From positions 56,638,501 to 56,702,500 of the forward strand of contig NC_133394.1 of assembly GCF_047511655.1 (NCBI RefSeq): a stretch of 64,000 nucleotides of DNA, in the 5' to 3' direction. The notes beneath the pieces were generated by a model, which worked only from the letters and a program-made list of their open reading frames with translations, made no database searches and had not been told where the DNA came from. Shown piece after piece: positions 1 to 12,219 of the stretch. Each line of letters starts with the position of its first letter. Within the stretch, counting starts at the first letter, position 1. This DNA is from Castor canadensis. Lineage: Eukaryota > Chordata > Mammalia > Rodentia > Castoridae. A program made the position numbers and the translations under genes.

Positions 1-607
1 GATGGAGCCATATGACCCTCTCATCAGATCTTGGTTCTAACGTGACTGCTTGTCTCCTATGATACCTGTCAGTGAGGTTGGAGATCAGATATCTTCATTC
101 CATGACCACCATGGAGAAAAGGAACTGGCAGATCCTCACTGTTCAGTCCAGCTCCATCCCCACTGGTGCCACACCACAGGATGAGACAAAGTCCACCACC
201 CTTTCCTACCCTCCTAGCAATCCTCTTCTCTCTGGGCTGCCCATGTCTTTCCCTAGGATGATGGTTGGCTGCAACATCCTCATCTTAATCCTGTAGCATC
301 CAATCCACACTCACAGAAATAAAATAGTTAGTATTAGTCCTGCAGTGTCTTCCTTTCCTGAAGCCTTGTTAGTCTCTTGAATAGGTCCCCTTCTTGCATT
401 TTCCCAAGGGCAGAAGCAGGATCTTACAGAGAGTAGTTTGCAGGCAAAATGCAGCTTACATCCAGGACCAATAATTTCTGTTTCTAGAAATGAGAGTTCT
501 TTTTTAGAAAATTACTACTTTTCATCTGTTTATTTACAAAAGCAAGACCCATGTCAGAAAACAAAGAATTCAAAATACATACACTGATATAAATTAACAA
601 GTGAGAT
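1..607. other. no recognised feature
   Basis: I see no repeat family, RNA gene or exon here. The only open frame of note (72-296, plus strand, GTG start, 74 codons) has no family features and is best read as chance. Confidence 0.5.
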
Positions 608-790
608 ATAGCAGGTATAGTGGTGTAAACTGAAATTCCAGCTGCTGGGGAGGTAGAGATGGGAGGAAAAGCACAAGACCCTATCTGAAAACAAACCAAA
701 ATAAAAGGACTGGGGGCACAGCTCAAGTGTTAGAGTGCTTGTGTAGCAAGTGTGAAGCCCTGAGTTCAAGCTCCAGTACCACACAAAAAA
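608..790 (+). mobile_element. composite SINE (B1-type unit + ID-like unit)
   Basis: The first part resembles a degraded 7SL/B1 monomer (GCAGGTATAGTGGTGTAAAC, then a CCAGCTGCTGGGGAGG-type core). After an A-rich linker comes a tRNA-derived unit (GACTGGGGGCACAGCTCAAG through GAGTTCAAGCTCC) and an A-tail. The tRNA A-box and B-box positions are recognisable. B1+ID composites are known from several non-murid rodent lineages; the exact subfamily is not assigned here. Confidence 0.8.
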
Positions 791-990
791 GCAACATCTG
801 AAATTGTTCTCCTTCCCTAATTTTCACTCCCCCATGGTACTCTTGAGAATTTACTATGTGTCATTTTAGACAATTTTCCTATGCACATAGGGCATTAAAG
901 AAATGGATACAGAGTTGTAGATAATTATATGTAGAGAGATACAGAGATATAGACAGAAAAATGTTTCCTTTACCTAAAAATATTCTGTAA

Positions 991-1018
991 CTTTTTCTTT
1001 TTCTTTTTCTTTTTCTTT
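991..1018. repeat. (CTTTTT)n microsatellite
   Basis: Short perfect run of CTTTTT units directly upstream of the L1 remnant. Confidence 0.85.
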
Positions 1019-1059
1019 CACTCAACCAATGCCAGGGACAGGAGTCCATAGAGTATCCA

Positions 1060-1705
1060 CATGCGGGGATATCTCATTTTAATATCTGGATTTGTATTCC
1101 ACTGTACAGCTGTACAATAATCTGTCCATTCATAACTCACTGATAACATTTAGATTGTTTCCAACTTTTATTCACTGTGAACAATGCTGCCATGAATATC
1201 CCTAGACATGTATAATTTTAAGCATATGTGAAATTGGTATTTAAGGATTATATTTCAGGGTATGTATCTGTATTTGTCCTGAATTTCATTTCCTGAGTGG
1301 GAAAATCCTTCTAAACATTCTTTAGAAACAGCTGGATTCCCCTCTGACTTATACCAATTTACATTTCCACCAACAACACAGTTCCCTGCTCTTCTCCCGT
1401 CATCAACATTTTACATTGTAAATACAAATGTGTGTATTATAATACAAATTTTAAATATTTCCCTTTATACTAGGGTAAAAATATAGTACCCTCTCCCTGG
1501 GTTGACTTTATCATTAGGCATGGCATGTTTTCATCAGAGTATTGCTCATTCTGTTTGCTTCTTGTTCACTTGTAAGAGTTCCTTTCTATTAAGACATACA
1601 TTGACCATGTTAATTGTATTTTCTCTGTGGCATCTTTGTCAAACAGAGGTTTCAAGTTCTTGTGTTATTTTATCTGAGAATTTTATTTCTTATGCCACAG
1701 ACCCC
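1060..1705 (+). mobile_element. old L1 (L1M-type) 3' end remnant
   Basis: The text matches the shared 3' region of mammal-wide L1M elements in order: an attgtttccaacttttatt block, gaacaatgctgccatgaata, accaatttacatttccacca, a gtaagagttcc block and an aacagaggtttcaagttctt block. It is strongly diverged and internally gapped. It encodes nothing; the 71-codon frame at 1502-1717 lies inside it. Confidence 0.75.
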
Positions 1706-1873
1706 ATTTTAATATAAAAACTGTCTCACCTAACAAAGCAACAAATAGTAGTTGTTGATCTAGTGTTACTTTTGAGTGAGGAATTTTAATGCCAAGTAGT
1801 CATGATGAATTTAGGAGTACTTTTGTATTAATTCAAAAGACTTTGTATTAATCATCACAAGACTATGTACATT

Positions 1874-1966
1874 TTTGTTTTGCTTCGGTTTTGTGCTGGG
1901 AATTGAATCTTATGCCTAGGACATGTCAAGCAGGTACTCTTCAACTGCGTTATACCCCCAGCCCTA
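1874..1966 (-). mobile_element. ID-like tRNA-derived SINE
   Basis: The reverse complement reads as an ID-like unit with a GGGCTGGGGGTATAACGCAG head and a GATTCAATTCCCAGCAC B-box region. It is a monomer with no B1 part. Confidence 0.8.
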
Positions 1967-2449
1967 CACACATTTTTTGAAATAAAATCATCTATATATG
2001 GCTGAGCATGATTTACTCAACTTGTAGATGATGTCTTGTGCATCGATGGGTTCATGAGCCCCGTAGCATTATTTTGGAACAAAAATTAGGTACAATTATT
2101 ATACACATGTAGACCCAATCTTATACCATACTCAGAGGGGACAAGGCACTGCAGAATCCAGAAATGGTATTTAAGCCATCACAGTAGTTATGTCCACTGT
2201 AGTTTCAGTGCTGAATGTTTCACGTTTCTTGGATTCTTTAAACATGGATTCTCCATGGACAGAGTGGTTGGTGGCTCTATAAACAAGAATCATTGTTAGA
2301 CAAAATGGAAAATAACACATGACTCTGTAAGATTTGTGCAACAAGCTCCAAGGATGCCCTTGAATCCAAGGATCAGCCTTTAAACTGAGAAATAGTTACA
2401 CCTGACAGCCTCTTCTGCGACTAATAAAAGACCTTGGATCAATCAGAAA

Positions 2450-2625
2450 GACTATATTATTAATAATTATTTGGCAAACACTCATGTAACTAAGTGCTTC
2501 ACAGACATTCTCTTATTTAAAGCACCATAAGACATGAATACCATGATAATTCTTATTTACAGATGAAGAAACCAAAACCCAAAGAAGTTGAGGAACACAC
2601 TGCAGCAATTGGGGAAACTTCCCCC
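2450..2625 (-). mobile_element. MIR SINE fragment
   Basis: Reverse-oriented MIR: a tgtaactaagtgcttcacag segment leads into ttacagatgaagaaacc and a degraded gttgaggaacacactgc, the conserved MIR core and 3' half. Confidence 0.65.
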
Positions 2626-2629
2626 AGAG

Positions 2630-3404
2630 CCTTCTCCATATCAGGATTCTGCTTCTGCTACCCATATCACTGGGTTAGAACATTCCCCCATGGGTTCAGG
2701 GTAAGGAGAAGTGTTCTTTTAGAAAATTATTTTTGTGATATCCAGAATTTATATGTATGTATTGTCTGGGTTAATTAAATAATCAGCTTCCAACCTGAGT
2801 AGGATATCCAATTGCCTCTCTTTACTGAATAGCAGCCTATTCCAGTGTAAGAATTAATAATAATTTTCTAGTGTTTCATATCCATAAAAGAAGAAAGACA
2901 CAAATAAACCCCTACAATCATTTGGGTCTTGAAAAGTATAAACAAAATCTATAAAGAAATCTGCTCTTTTGACATCTTATAGGCTGAAAATGTGACTTAG
3001 CTATTAACATTTATTTGATCAATTCTTGCTCATTTTCTATATTTTTAAAGCCTTTTCCTGGTGTTGAGAGTATCAGAGCACTCATATTTTGCTTCAGTTA
3101 ACTCCTAGAATGTTAAAATATACAATGAGAGGGAAATCAGTACAGAGGAAGAAAGGAAGTAGTAAATCTCCAGGAAAGGAACAGATGAGTAGCTCAACTG
3201 TTGTTGATACCCACAGTTAAGTCATTGTAGGTCATGTCAGTGTATTTAGGAAAAGTTACTCTGTTATTTCAGCCATCTATAAGTATATCAGCCAGAAACT
3301 TTAACAACATGACAGGAATGAGGGACCCTCTGGTCCTGCTTGGCTTGAATTATACTGTTCTCAAAACCATTGATCTGTTTGTTGCTGCTGTTTTCAGAAA
3401 ACTT
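2630..3404. other. no recognised feature
   Basis: AT-rich DNA in which I recognise no repeat, exon or RNA gene. Confidence 0.5.
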
Positions 3405-3480
3405 TTCTGGGGTGCAGGAAATTGAATCCATGGCTTCATGCATGCTAAACACATACTCTACCGCTGATTTACATTCCCAT
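3405..3480 (-). mobile_element. ID-like tRNA-derived SINE fragment
   Basis: The reverse complement shows the tail of an A-box (AATCAGCGGTAGAGTATGTG) and a degraded B-box (GGATTCAATTTCC). Confidence 0.75.
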
Positions 3481-3483
3481 CTC

Positions 3484-3690
3484 AGAGAATTTTTTTAATT
3501 TTATTTTTATTAGCATATATTAAAGTGTATCTAGTAAAGGGTTTCATCACATTTCCATACGTGCATACAATGTGCTTTGGTCATATTTACCCCCTCTATT
3601 ACTCTTTCTTTTTTTTTCTCTTACTATTTATTATCCCCTCATTTTATCCCCCTTTTCCCTTCCCTTTCCACCTCCTTGATAGTCCCCTTT
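3484..3690 (-). mobile_element. L1 3'-end-like fragment (lineage-specific type)
   Basis: A T-rich start, then tttattagcatatattaaag and a tcacatttccatacgtgcat block followed by a pyrimidine-rich stretch. A similar block recurs at 16070-16131, which suggests a dispersed L1 3' UTR type. The assignment rests on remembered pattern, not on alignment. Confidence 0.45.
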
Positions 3691-5160
3691 ATACTTTCAG
3701 AAAATAATTTTTAAATGGAATTGATGTTTGAGTCAACAGTTAGAAAGGCTTGTGTTTAGGCTATAGACATGTAAGGATTAAGACTGCTGAAGGAGGCCAA
3801 GATTAGTCATGGAGAATGATGACTGGCCACAGACCAGAACCCAAATGAGTCTGGGAAAACTCTGGGTGTCCATTTCCCTCCCCTTTTTCCTCCTCCTTGC
3901 TTCTCCTGTGAATCTGTGTATTCCTCCTTCCTCTTTTGTTGTTCACTCACTATTCACTCCAGATCTCTTTTCTTCTCTTTCCCTTGCTACTTTCTTCCAT
4001 CCTAATTTATTCATTTCTTGTTCAAATCCTCATACCCTCAAACAAAAATACATTTAATTGCAATTGTTTTACTAGGCAAAACTTTCTAGTTTGTATTTAA
4101 AAGTGTTTGCTTGCCTTTTACTGGTTGCTTTGTGTTTAAAACTCTCTGAATTGCCACAGTTATGGAGCTGTGTGGGAACTGTCAGAAGTTAGCTTCTATA
4201 TGACTCAGGACACCTGTCACAGATATCATCCACAGAGCCACACATCCAGCAGGCACCTCCAGGGAGAAAGCATGTTGTACAGTTTTGTATAGGATACTAG
4301 ACAAAGTATTTCTGTTTCTATTTCTCTTCTAAGTTTTATGTGGATAACCTACAAAGAAAAGCTTGTGCAATGGGTTTGTGTTCCCATAAGCTCATAGTTG
4401 GTATACAAAAAAAAAAAAATTGTTATTGAGTGGAGGCTTCCTTAACCAGAGCTGAAAGAGAGTCTTAAGAAAAAAACATAAGAATAAAAAGTCCTTGAAA
4501 GCTGACAACTATATGTGGAATAAAAGTTTAATATACTTCACCATATGTCCTCTGAGAGCATTAAACTAAGTCTGGGGAGGTCATGAGGAGACTTATTTGA
4601 GATTCTCAGATACATGAGAAAGATCAGGATGAGTCTGGAGACCAAAGTGGAAGCAAGTGTGAAAAGAACAAGTGACAGTGTGCTCTGTGCAGTATGATAC
4701 TGAATTCTGAGCTATTCTACCCAATAAGGTAAAATGTGGTAATATTGAACTCATTACTTAACAAATATCTGAAGGAGTTTCATGAGTCTCATTGTCTTCC
4801 TATGACAAGGTTGAATCACTGCCCTAAAAGTACTGTTTCGAGGGGCTGTCGTGCAGGTAGAGAGGAGAGAAGGTAGACAAAGTTCTGTGTCTCTCTGCCC
4901 CTGTTTTAATCAGAAAACAATGCTCTTTGTCTGTTTTACACACTGAGCCCTGTGTAAGATTTAGTTTGGAAAAAAAAGATGTACCTGCTAGGGAAAAAAA
5001 TGTTTAAAGTGATTAACCTATCCGCTATTGACAGAAGTCCAGGGTGGTGGAGTGACATTTTCTGGCTAAATTCACAAAAATGTGCCCCGGTGTTCTGGAA
5101 GCCATGCCATAGCACACAGGATGCATGGCTCACTTTTACACCACGTTTCATGGGTTGCTA
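3691..5160. other. no recognised feature
   Basis: Nothing identified except a run of 13 A at about 4407-4419. Overlapping frames on both strands at 4936-5161 have no family features. Confidence 0.45.
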
Positions 5161-5162
5161 AC

Positions 5163-5475
5163 AGGTAATCACAGCTAACATTTATTGGTCAGATATGTAT
5201 GCCAAGAATTACTCTTATTTTTGTACTTACACATCTCAGACATTGCTGCATTCATTTGTGGACATTGTATTTATCTATTCCTGAAACCAGGCTGCTGTAC
5301 AATCGATAGCAACTTAGATTGAATAAAGTAAAATAAGCCACCTAATCCTTACATTTGTGAGATAACTACTATTGTTATCCACTTAGAGATGAGCAAACAG
5401 CAGAGGCATAAAGAGTTTAATATCACACTTGTATATGAGATAAATAGCTGTTGCTTCCGGCAAGATCTAAGTGGC
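5163..5475 (-). mobile_element. MIR SINE, reverse
   Basis: Two diagnostic blocks lie in reverse MIR order: agctaacatttattggtcag with a degraded atgccaagaatt, and further on attgttatccacttagagat with gagcaaacagcagaggcata. The DNA between them is an insertion or badly decayed. Confidence 0.6.
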
Positions 5476-5479
5476 CTAG

Positions 5480-7280
5480 GATGAGTCCTCTTAGTGCCGG
5501 GAATGGCAGTGGCTTGATATGGGCCCTGTGGTGAGGGTAGCAGCACTCCTTGTCACCATTTAAAATTGTGTGCACAATTTGTTGGGAATAGGAAGCCTAA
5601 GACTCACATTTCTAAGTACTTCATATTTACTCTGCTCTAAATAGTGAAAACCATCAGTTGTCAATGACAAAGCTAACCAGACAATTTTCCCTTTAAATGA
5701 GAAAATATATCCATTAAAACTGTTCCTCACACATAGCAGGGATACACTGAATGTACTTCCCTGCCTTTTTTTCAGAAATTAAAAAAAAAAACTCATCCAT
5801 CGTATTTTTAAATGTAATAGAGGTGGCTTCCAGCTCTAATGCTGAATGTATTTGCTAAATAGAGGTATGACCTTTTGGGAATATTGTGGTTAGAGACAGG
5901 ACAATCCAACTGACTTCTAAACAGATTTATAACATGTAAAAAAATATATATCTCTGGCTACACAAGAGCCAAAAGTCTTTTCCTAAAGGAGGATTGTCTG
6001 TTAAGTGTTTACTTTCACTGGAATACTGTGGGTAGAGAGGTGAGGAGAATTTAAGTTAGAATGTAAAGCCAGGAGGAGAATTTCTTGATTGCTAGAAATA
6101 TGATTAAGAACAAGACCAGCAGGGAAGCTTGGTGCACTTCCGTTTTGTGTGTGTATGAGGTGGGGAAAATACATGGTTTCCCTGTCATCTATCAAGAGCA
6201 AATGGGCAAATGACGTGTGTTTAGCATTCGTCACCAAAGAGGTCTGTGGCTTAGGAACATGCTGAGTCAATTTGTTACTTGAGAATTTACATCACCTTGA
6301 TAGTGGACTTCCCCAAAAATGGAATTCTAAGCACCTCACATCCCGACTTGGGGAGGGTTGAGATTTCCTTTTCCTCTCTGATAGCCCAAAATCACAAGAT
6401 GGATACAAACCAGACTTCATTCTCTCCACCTACATTTTCCTTTGCATAATAATAAAACAGATTTTTTCCTACAGCTTACTCACTGGCAGATTAAATAGCA
6501 TTCTGAAAATTAGGACAGTGATAAAATTGCTTTCAAGGAATTTTTTAACTGTAAGTTGAGGATTCTTGAATTTGTTATTCAGTATTTACTATAAAACTAT
6601 ATGAATCTGAAAGATAAAATGATTTGTATCTAAAACAATGAGTAGGAAGCATTTCATCATCAGAAGACATTTATGGAGCTTGTGTGTATTTGATATTTCT
6701 CTACAAGGTATCAGGTCACTGCTCTGTGGAGATACATGCCAAACCGTAATTACACACATGCTTGAGAAAATGAAAGCACACTGGTCTTTGTTTGTGAAAA
6801 TGACACTAAATCATGATTAGGCCAATATGCATTTGAGATTATTTTTCCAGTCACAGTGGGTTTTCATTCCATCATTTCTGTAGCACATTTAATGCTGGTG
6901 ACCCATGTTGTGATATTTAATGATTAGCAAGAATTAGAAGTACAATCTTAGTTCATAAAATGGTTTTGGTCTTTGAGATCTCAACAATAATTAGAACCAC
7001 AGTCAAGCACTTAGCATCATCCTATAACTGAAGTTTTAGTAAAAATAATGTAGTCATGGATTTGGGGAATGGCTCATAAAATACAAGTTAGTTGCAAACA
7101 CTAGCAAGATACAGGAGTCATGAGAATTAGTTACTTTTAAGTTCATCTATGTGAGAATATTCATTGGGAGAGTCACTATGAATCAAGAACCTTAGTTGTT
7201 AACATGCTATTGTTCTTTGCAATAGAATTCATCTTGATAACATTGGGTTAAATTCTGTAATTATTTTTCTCTCTTGATTT
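5480..7280. other. no recognised feature
   Basis: About 1.8 kb of AT-rich sequence with no repeat, exon or RNA gene that I can name. The 89-codon minus frame at 6001-6270 looks like chance. Confidence 0.45.
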
Positions 7281-7284
7281 GAGG

Positions 7285-7455
7285 CAGGAGAACCTCAGAT
7301 AACTATCTCCTGCTACAGTGCAAGATAAGGACCCCATCTGACTATCCTGCTCACTCCACTTTTGATGTACTGGCAAAATGCCTGGCACAGAAAGGCTCTT
7401 AGTAAATATGCATACATGTACATACATGATTGGATAAATGAATGAATAAACTATT
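7285..7455 (+). mobile_element. L2 LINE 3' end
   Basis: The text matches the L2 terminus: degraded upstream part, aatgcctggcacagaaaggc, tcttagtaaatatg, then a gataaatgaatgaataaa end. The orientation is that of the L2 3' UTR. Confidence 0.65.
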
Positions 7456-7459
7456 GACT

Positions 7460-8900
7460 TGTACAAGAAATACAATTAGATATAGCAAGAAACCAATCAC
7501 CAACTCAAACCTGAGTCCTGCAAATAGAATTAGATTTACTGAACACCAAAATAGGTTAAGGCCTACTAATCACAGGTTCCAGAAAATGGAAGAGGTGACT
7601 TCCCTGCAGTTACATCCACCAAGAAAGCTTACAAACATACCCTAGTTAAGACACAGTTTCCATTCCTGAAGCAGACACATTACTATTTAACAAAGAAGCC
7701 AAAGAAGGGGTCACTTGAACGACGCTAGGCAAATGCCTTGAGCAGTTACAAAAAGTTTCCTGCAGAAAAGCATTTCTTTTGATGATAACTTTAAAACATA
7801 ATTTGTGTAGTTTCTTTTTCAGTAGCTGTGCTTGATCTGTATAGTGCAGCATTATTAGCATTTGTTAACAACAGAAATGGTAGGGAAATTACTCACCACA
7901 GTTGTCAGACTGGTTATTAGGGGCAAAGAGAAGAGTGGCCTTGGTGAGCACTCAGTGCAGATGGCTGAGGTCAGCAGAGGTGTGGGCCAAATGGGGGAGG
8001 ATGTGAGGGTGGAGGAAGCAATTGACTGGCTTCAGTTTCTTGTGAAGCATTAAAGTTTGTAATGCAAGAAGCCACCTAGCTTGGCAAAGGCAATCAAATT
8101 CTTTTGTTCTAGAAGAGAAGGGTTGCTAGGGAGTAAATTAAGACAGTGAATAATAAAGCTCTGAAGTTGGAATTTGAATTTCATGAAAGCCTTATTTATA
8201 GAAATAAGATTATATCTCAGGAAGGTAGTATATATACCACTTTTTATTTTTTAAATATGTGTGAGAATTAGATTGTGTCAGTCATTTCTCATGGATGGTT
8301 TAGTGCCATGGAGTTGTGCTCCAGTTTCAAAATTGTTTATCCTTTGTGTTTGGGGCATGATGTGTCTGTGCACATGGGGACGTCTTTGTCCATTTATAGT
8401 GTATTCATTCAACAAGTCTTCACTGAGCAGCACCTAGTCATACTTTCTCCCATCTTTTTTCCATGTGTGAAAATAGGATTCTCTTTATGTTATGTTGGGC
8501 ACAACTTGCATGTTTTTAGCAGGCACATCCTAGCACACACAAATCTCCATCTCTGTACAAAAGACTTCTCTTCCTCTGAGAGGAGGAAGACCTGTGCCTG
8601 GCACAGGGCTTGCTGAGGAAAGTGAAGTGTGCATTTTAGTCCCTATCCAGCCCTCACCTGGCACCATTTTATACTATACAAAGGCAAACCTATGCATGGA
8701 GGCTAGTCTTAGATGTATCCTCACAAAATAGTTTGAGTTTTGTTCAGCTTAGGATGGCTTAGAGCAAGAGTGGGGAGGGTACCTTAAATCCTTCTTAGCC
8801 AAAAAGTCTATACCAAAGACTTTTGAGTCTCAATTGTACATCTGCTAAATGAGGGTGCTAGATCAGAACCCTTTTGTTGCCTAAAAAATAAGTATTTTGG
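7460..8900. other. no recognised gene; possible short L2 end near 8405
   Basis: A gtattcattcaacaagtctt motif at about 8402-8421 resembles a reversed L2/MIR end. The 113-codon frame at 8275-8616 has no recognisable domain, an unremarkable start context and no splice context, so I treat it as chance. Confidence 0.4.
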
Positions 8901-8904
8901 TTTC

Positions 8905-9150
8905 ATAGAGGTCAAGATCTTGGGCTTTGGAGTCAGACTCCAGAATTTGACCCTGGTTACATGATTTAAGCATGATCTGACCTTGCAGAAGCTCTCTCAG
9001 TCTCAGTTTTATTTGTAAGATGGAGTTAATGATAGTACTTAGTACCTAATTCAGAGTTATTATGAGAATTAAATGAGATAATGTAAGGAAAGCACTTAGA
9101 ACAATGACTAGAATTTAGTGAGTGCTCAATAATCATTAGCTATCATCATC
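8905..9150 (+). mobile_element. MIR SINE, near complete
   Basis: Clear MIR order: gggctttggagtcagactcc, a degraded gaccttgcagaagctctctc, tctcagttttatttgtaaga, gagaattaaatgagataatg, acttagaacaatgactagaa, gtgctcaataatcattagct. One of the best preserved ancient SINEs in the window. Confidence 0.85.
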
Positions 9151-9524
9151 ATGATGATTATTATGCAGTCAATGTGACTTCAGGAGCAACCAATTTCCAT
9201 CTTCTACTTAACACATTCTAGAATCACTAAACACTTGCCACCTCCCTAGTTATAGCACTTATGGGTTGTACATCCATAGTAAATAAAAGTATTCGTTGTG
9301 TAAGCTTTGCCAAAGCTCCTCCCTCTGTCTCCTGATACTATTTTACTACCCCAGCACCTACTTGCTGCCTTTCTAAGAGACAGTAAAGTGGTAAATAGTT
9401 TTCACTAAAGCAAATCATTGGTTTGTACTGATACCTCAACATCTTCCCAAAAATGTTCTCTAGAGACTTCTAAGAAATAATCCTTTAAACAGATGAAATC
9501 CTAGTAAACTAAGAACAAGACAGT

Positions 9525-10100
9525 ACATCAGCTAGCCACTGCTGTATAATCAACAACTCCAAAACCTATTAGTTAAAAAACAACCACCCCAGGATTGGGG
9601 GTGTAGCTCAGTGGTAGAGCACCTGTTTAACATCTGCAAGGCCTTGAGTATGATCCCCAGAAATGAAAAACCAACAAAGGTAACCACCATTTACTATTTC
9701 TCATGAGTCTATGGGATGGCTTAATTGTACTACTGATCTGGGGTAGTACTGACCTTGACTGGGCTTGCTCCGTCAGTGGCAGTTTGTCCTTAGCATGACT
9801 TTCACAACTTACCATGATTTTAGCATGACTTAATGTGATTTTAAATGACTTTCACATCTCTATTCTGGGCATACCCTGACAGTGTTGGCAGGGGTCCAAG
9901 AGTGAACATAGAAATATACAAAACCTTTCTTTGTGTCAAGATTACTACTTAACCTTTGCTTGTGTCAAGTTTACTACTGTCCTGTTAGCCACAGCAAAAT
10001 AGATGATCAGGCTCAGAGTCAGCATGGACAGATACCACCAAAAGGGAAAGGCAGAGGGTTGAAAAGTTGGGGCTATCATTGCAATCTACCACACAGTAAG
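9525..10100 (-). mobile_element. ancient MaLR (MLT1-like) LTR, interrupted
   Basis: Reverse-oriented LTR text: ccactgctgtataatcaaca, aaaacctattagttaaaaaa, then beyond an inserted SINE ccaccatttactatttctca, tgagtctatgggatggctta, and a distal part with caggctcagagtcagcatgg and ggggctatcattgcaatcta. This matches an old mammalian MaLR-type LTR read backwards. The precise subfamily is uncertain. Confidence 0.6.
9589..9681 (+). mobile_element. ID-like SINE nested in the MaLR LTR
   Basis: ID unit with a good A-box (TAGCTCAGTGGTAGAGCACC), a decayed B-box and a short A-rich tail. It is bracketed by the 7-bp direct repeat AACCACC (9582-9588 and 9682-9688), as expected for L1-driven insertion. It splits the older LTR, so it inserted later. 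Confidence 0.85.
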
Positions 10101-10104
10101 TAGC

Positions 10105-12215
10105 ATGTTTTAAAGACTACAAGCTTATATATTCACCTAGCTTTGAGCTTTGTTGTTTCAAGAATTAGTCATTTTTATAATACACACACACATACAGAGA
10201 TACTAGTTTTGTCTTATTTTAGTCACAGGAGATATCTTGAAAAGCAATATAAAACTCAGAAATAAGTTGCTAGTTTCTAATAAAATTATAAAAACATATA
10301 TGAAGGGTTCTGCTCAGACTTTCCTGTATGAGTCAGTTGACTGTCACCTGCCAGAGCAGGTAAATGACTTCTCTGTGTCCCACACAATGTTTTATGCAGG
10401 TTTCAGTTCTGGGAGAGTCGCAGCTTGTCCCCAAAGAGCCAGTGCACTCTGAACATGTATGTTTTTGACATAGAGCAGAAAGCCATTAGACAGCTATAAA
10501 AGGAGGGTTAGATTTTGAGTGAAATCTTGATCAAAATCTCTTCATGGATGTCTTCTGATTTGTACTTTTAGAAATCAGGTAGTAAATTTATCCCTGTTGA
10601 AGTGGGCCTGAAGCAATGAATTGTGCAGCTAAATTACCTACCAGGAATACCACTTAAAACAGTGTGAAATATGAACCCCCCCTTCTCATTGATTGACTGT
10701 CCTGGCTGCATGAAAAACAACTAAGAGTGCAGAGGACATCCATCAAAGTGCCCATTCCAACTGGTTTGCAAAGCCACCATTACTGTGACCCTCAAGTCTT
10801 CCAAGGTATGAGTTGTAAGCTAGAATTCTCATTTGAGCTTTCACTTTAGGTTCTGCAAAAGTATTCTCAAAATTAGCAAATACAGCTTCTAATTTATTTT
10901 ATGTCTCTAGATTCTACAGCAGCAACACAGTTGTTCACACCCCTAAATAAACTTCCACATGTTTGAAGACACCATGTGGTCTGCTCTTTTCTAACATTTT
11001 ACCCAATTAGCTTAATACTTTTTTAAAGGACCTAGTTTCCAACAAGGTCTTTTAGACCCTGCAACTGTTTGCCACATCTGGTCTTAAATGTGGTGACATT
11101 GCTGCCCCAGTTATGGTAAACTGAGACAGTTCTCAGGCCATATAATTTGCGCCCCCACCCCCAGTCTCCCTGTCTCCCCACATTACAATGACAGGTGGCT
11201 AGGAAATGACTCAGGAGGTGGAGTGGGGAGAACACAACAAGGCTTCCAGCAGCAAGTGTGGACAAATCTTGAGGGTTTCATATATGTGTGCTTAGTTAGT
11301 AAACTCATTCTTCCTCACCAAGCAAAGAGTAGCAGAGCTCTTCCTCTTCCCAGAGACTTTTCAGGGTGGATGTGTCTAATTAAGATTCCTATCTCCTTTT
11401 AAGTTTCGCCTTCATATTCACTGTAATAAGGCATTGCTTGTAAACTAGAAGTCAGCATCAACTGATGTGATTTGCCCTTACCTGTCTCATTGCACCAACG
11501 ACAATGACCCCAAGTGGTAACCAAAATCTACTCTTACTCTATAATTATAAAACCACCAAAGAAAAAACTCCAACTTTTTAAGTTGTTCTTCTAACAGTGC
11601 AGCCCACTCTGTGTTTCTCTTCTGATCAGTGCCCATTCCAACTTCCAGGGCTTTTTCTTTCTTTCTTTTCTGAACTACTCAAATCATAGCATTTTCTCCC
11701 AAAAGTAGTAGTTATTTCTATGGGTCCTGTTACCTCTAATGTTATTTCATTCTATCCTGTTTAATTTAAAGCTTTAGAAAGTGTATTTCAAGTAAACAGT
11801 AAGGCATTGTGGACAAAAGTTTTCTATGATTGATTATTCTTGACAAAAAAATTAAATGGCTCCTTTAATGCAGGACTTTCTACTACACTTTACATGCTTT
11901 ACATCTATGTCTTTCCAAGAATGAGTATGTCACTGTGGAGACCCTTCCTCATGAAGCACATGAGTGGGATGTGTCCCCGTCACTGAGAGCTCTGGTAAAA
12001 CTTGTCACATGCTATCCAAGCACAGATGTACAGTATTCTCCAAGGGCCTTCTCAGCTGAACAGGCTTTTCCTAGCCATGGGCCTCAGCAAGCTGTCAGCT
12101 GCAACCACTTAGACACATTGGGAGATTATATAAAATGCCTTTAATTTATTAGTAATGTAGCATGCAAGTAGAGACACTTTCTCTATTTTTTTCTCCCACT
12201 GATTTTCAGAATCTG
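10105..12215. other. no recognised feature
   Basis: About 2.1 kb with no repeat or gene I can name. Short frames at 10237-10452, 11032-11265 and 11935-12144 show no domains. Confidence 0.45.
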
Positions 12216-12219
12216 GAGC

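Noticed and set aside
8275..8616. 113-codon frame
   Set aside because: No family resemblance and no transcript context; length is within chance for this much DNA.
9589..9681. Functional tRNA gene
   Set aside because: Only box A and a decayed box B are kept, with an A-rich tail and a target duplication: it is a SINE.
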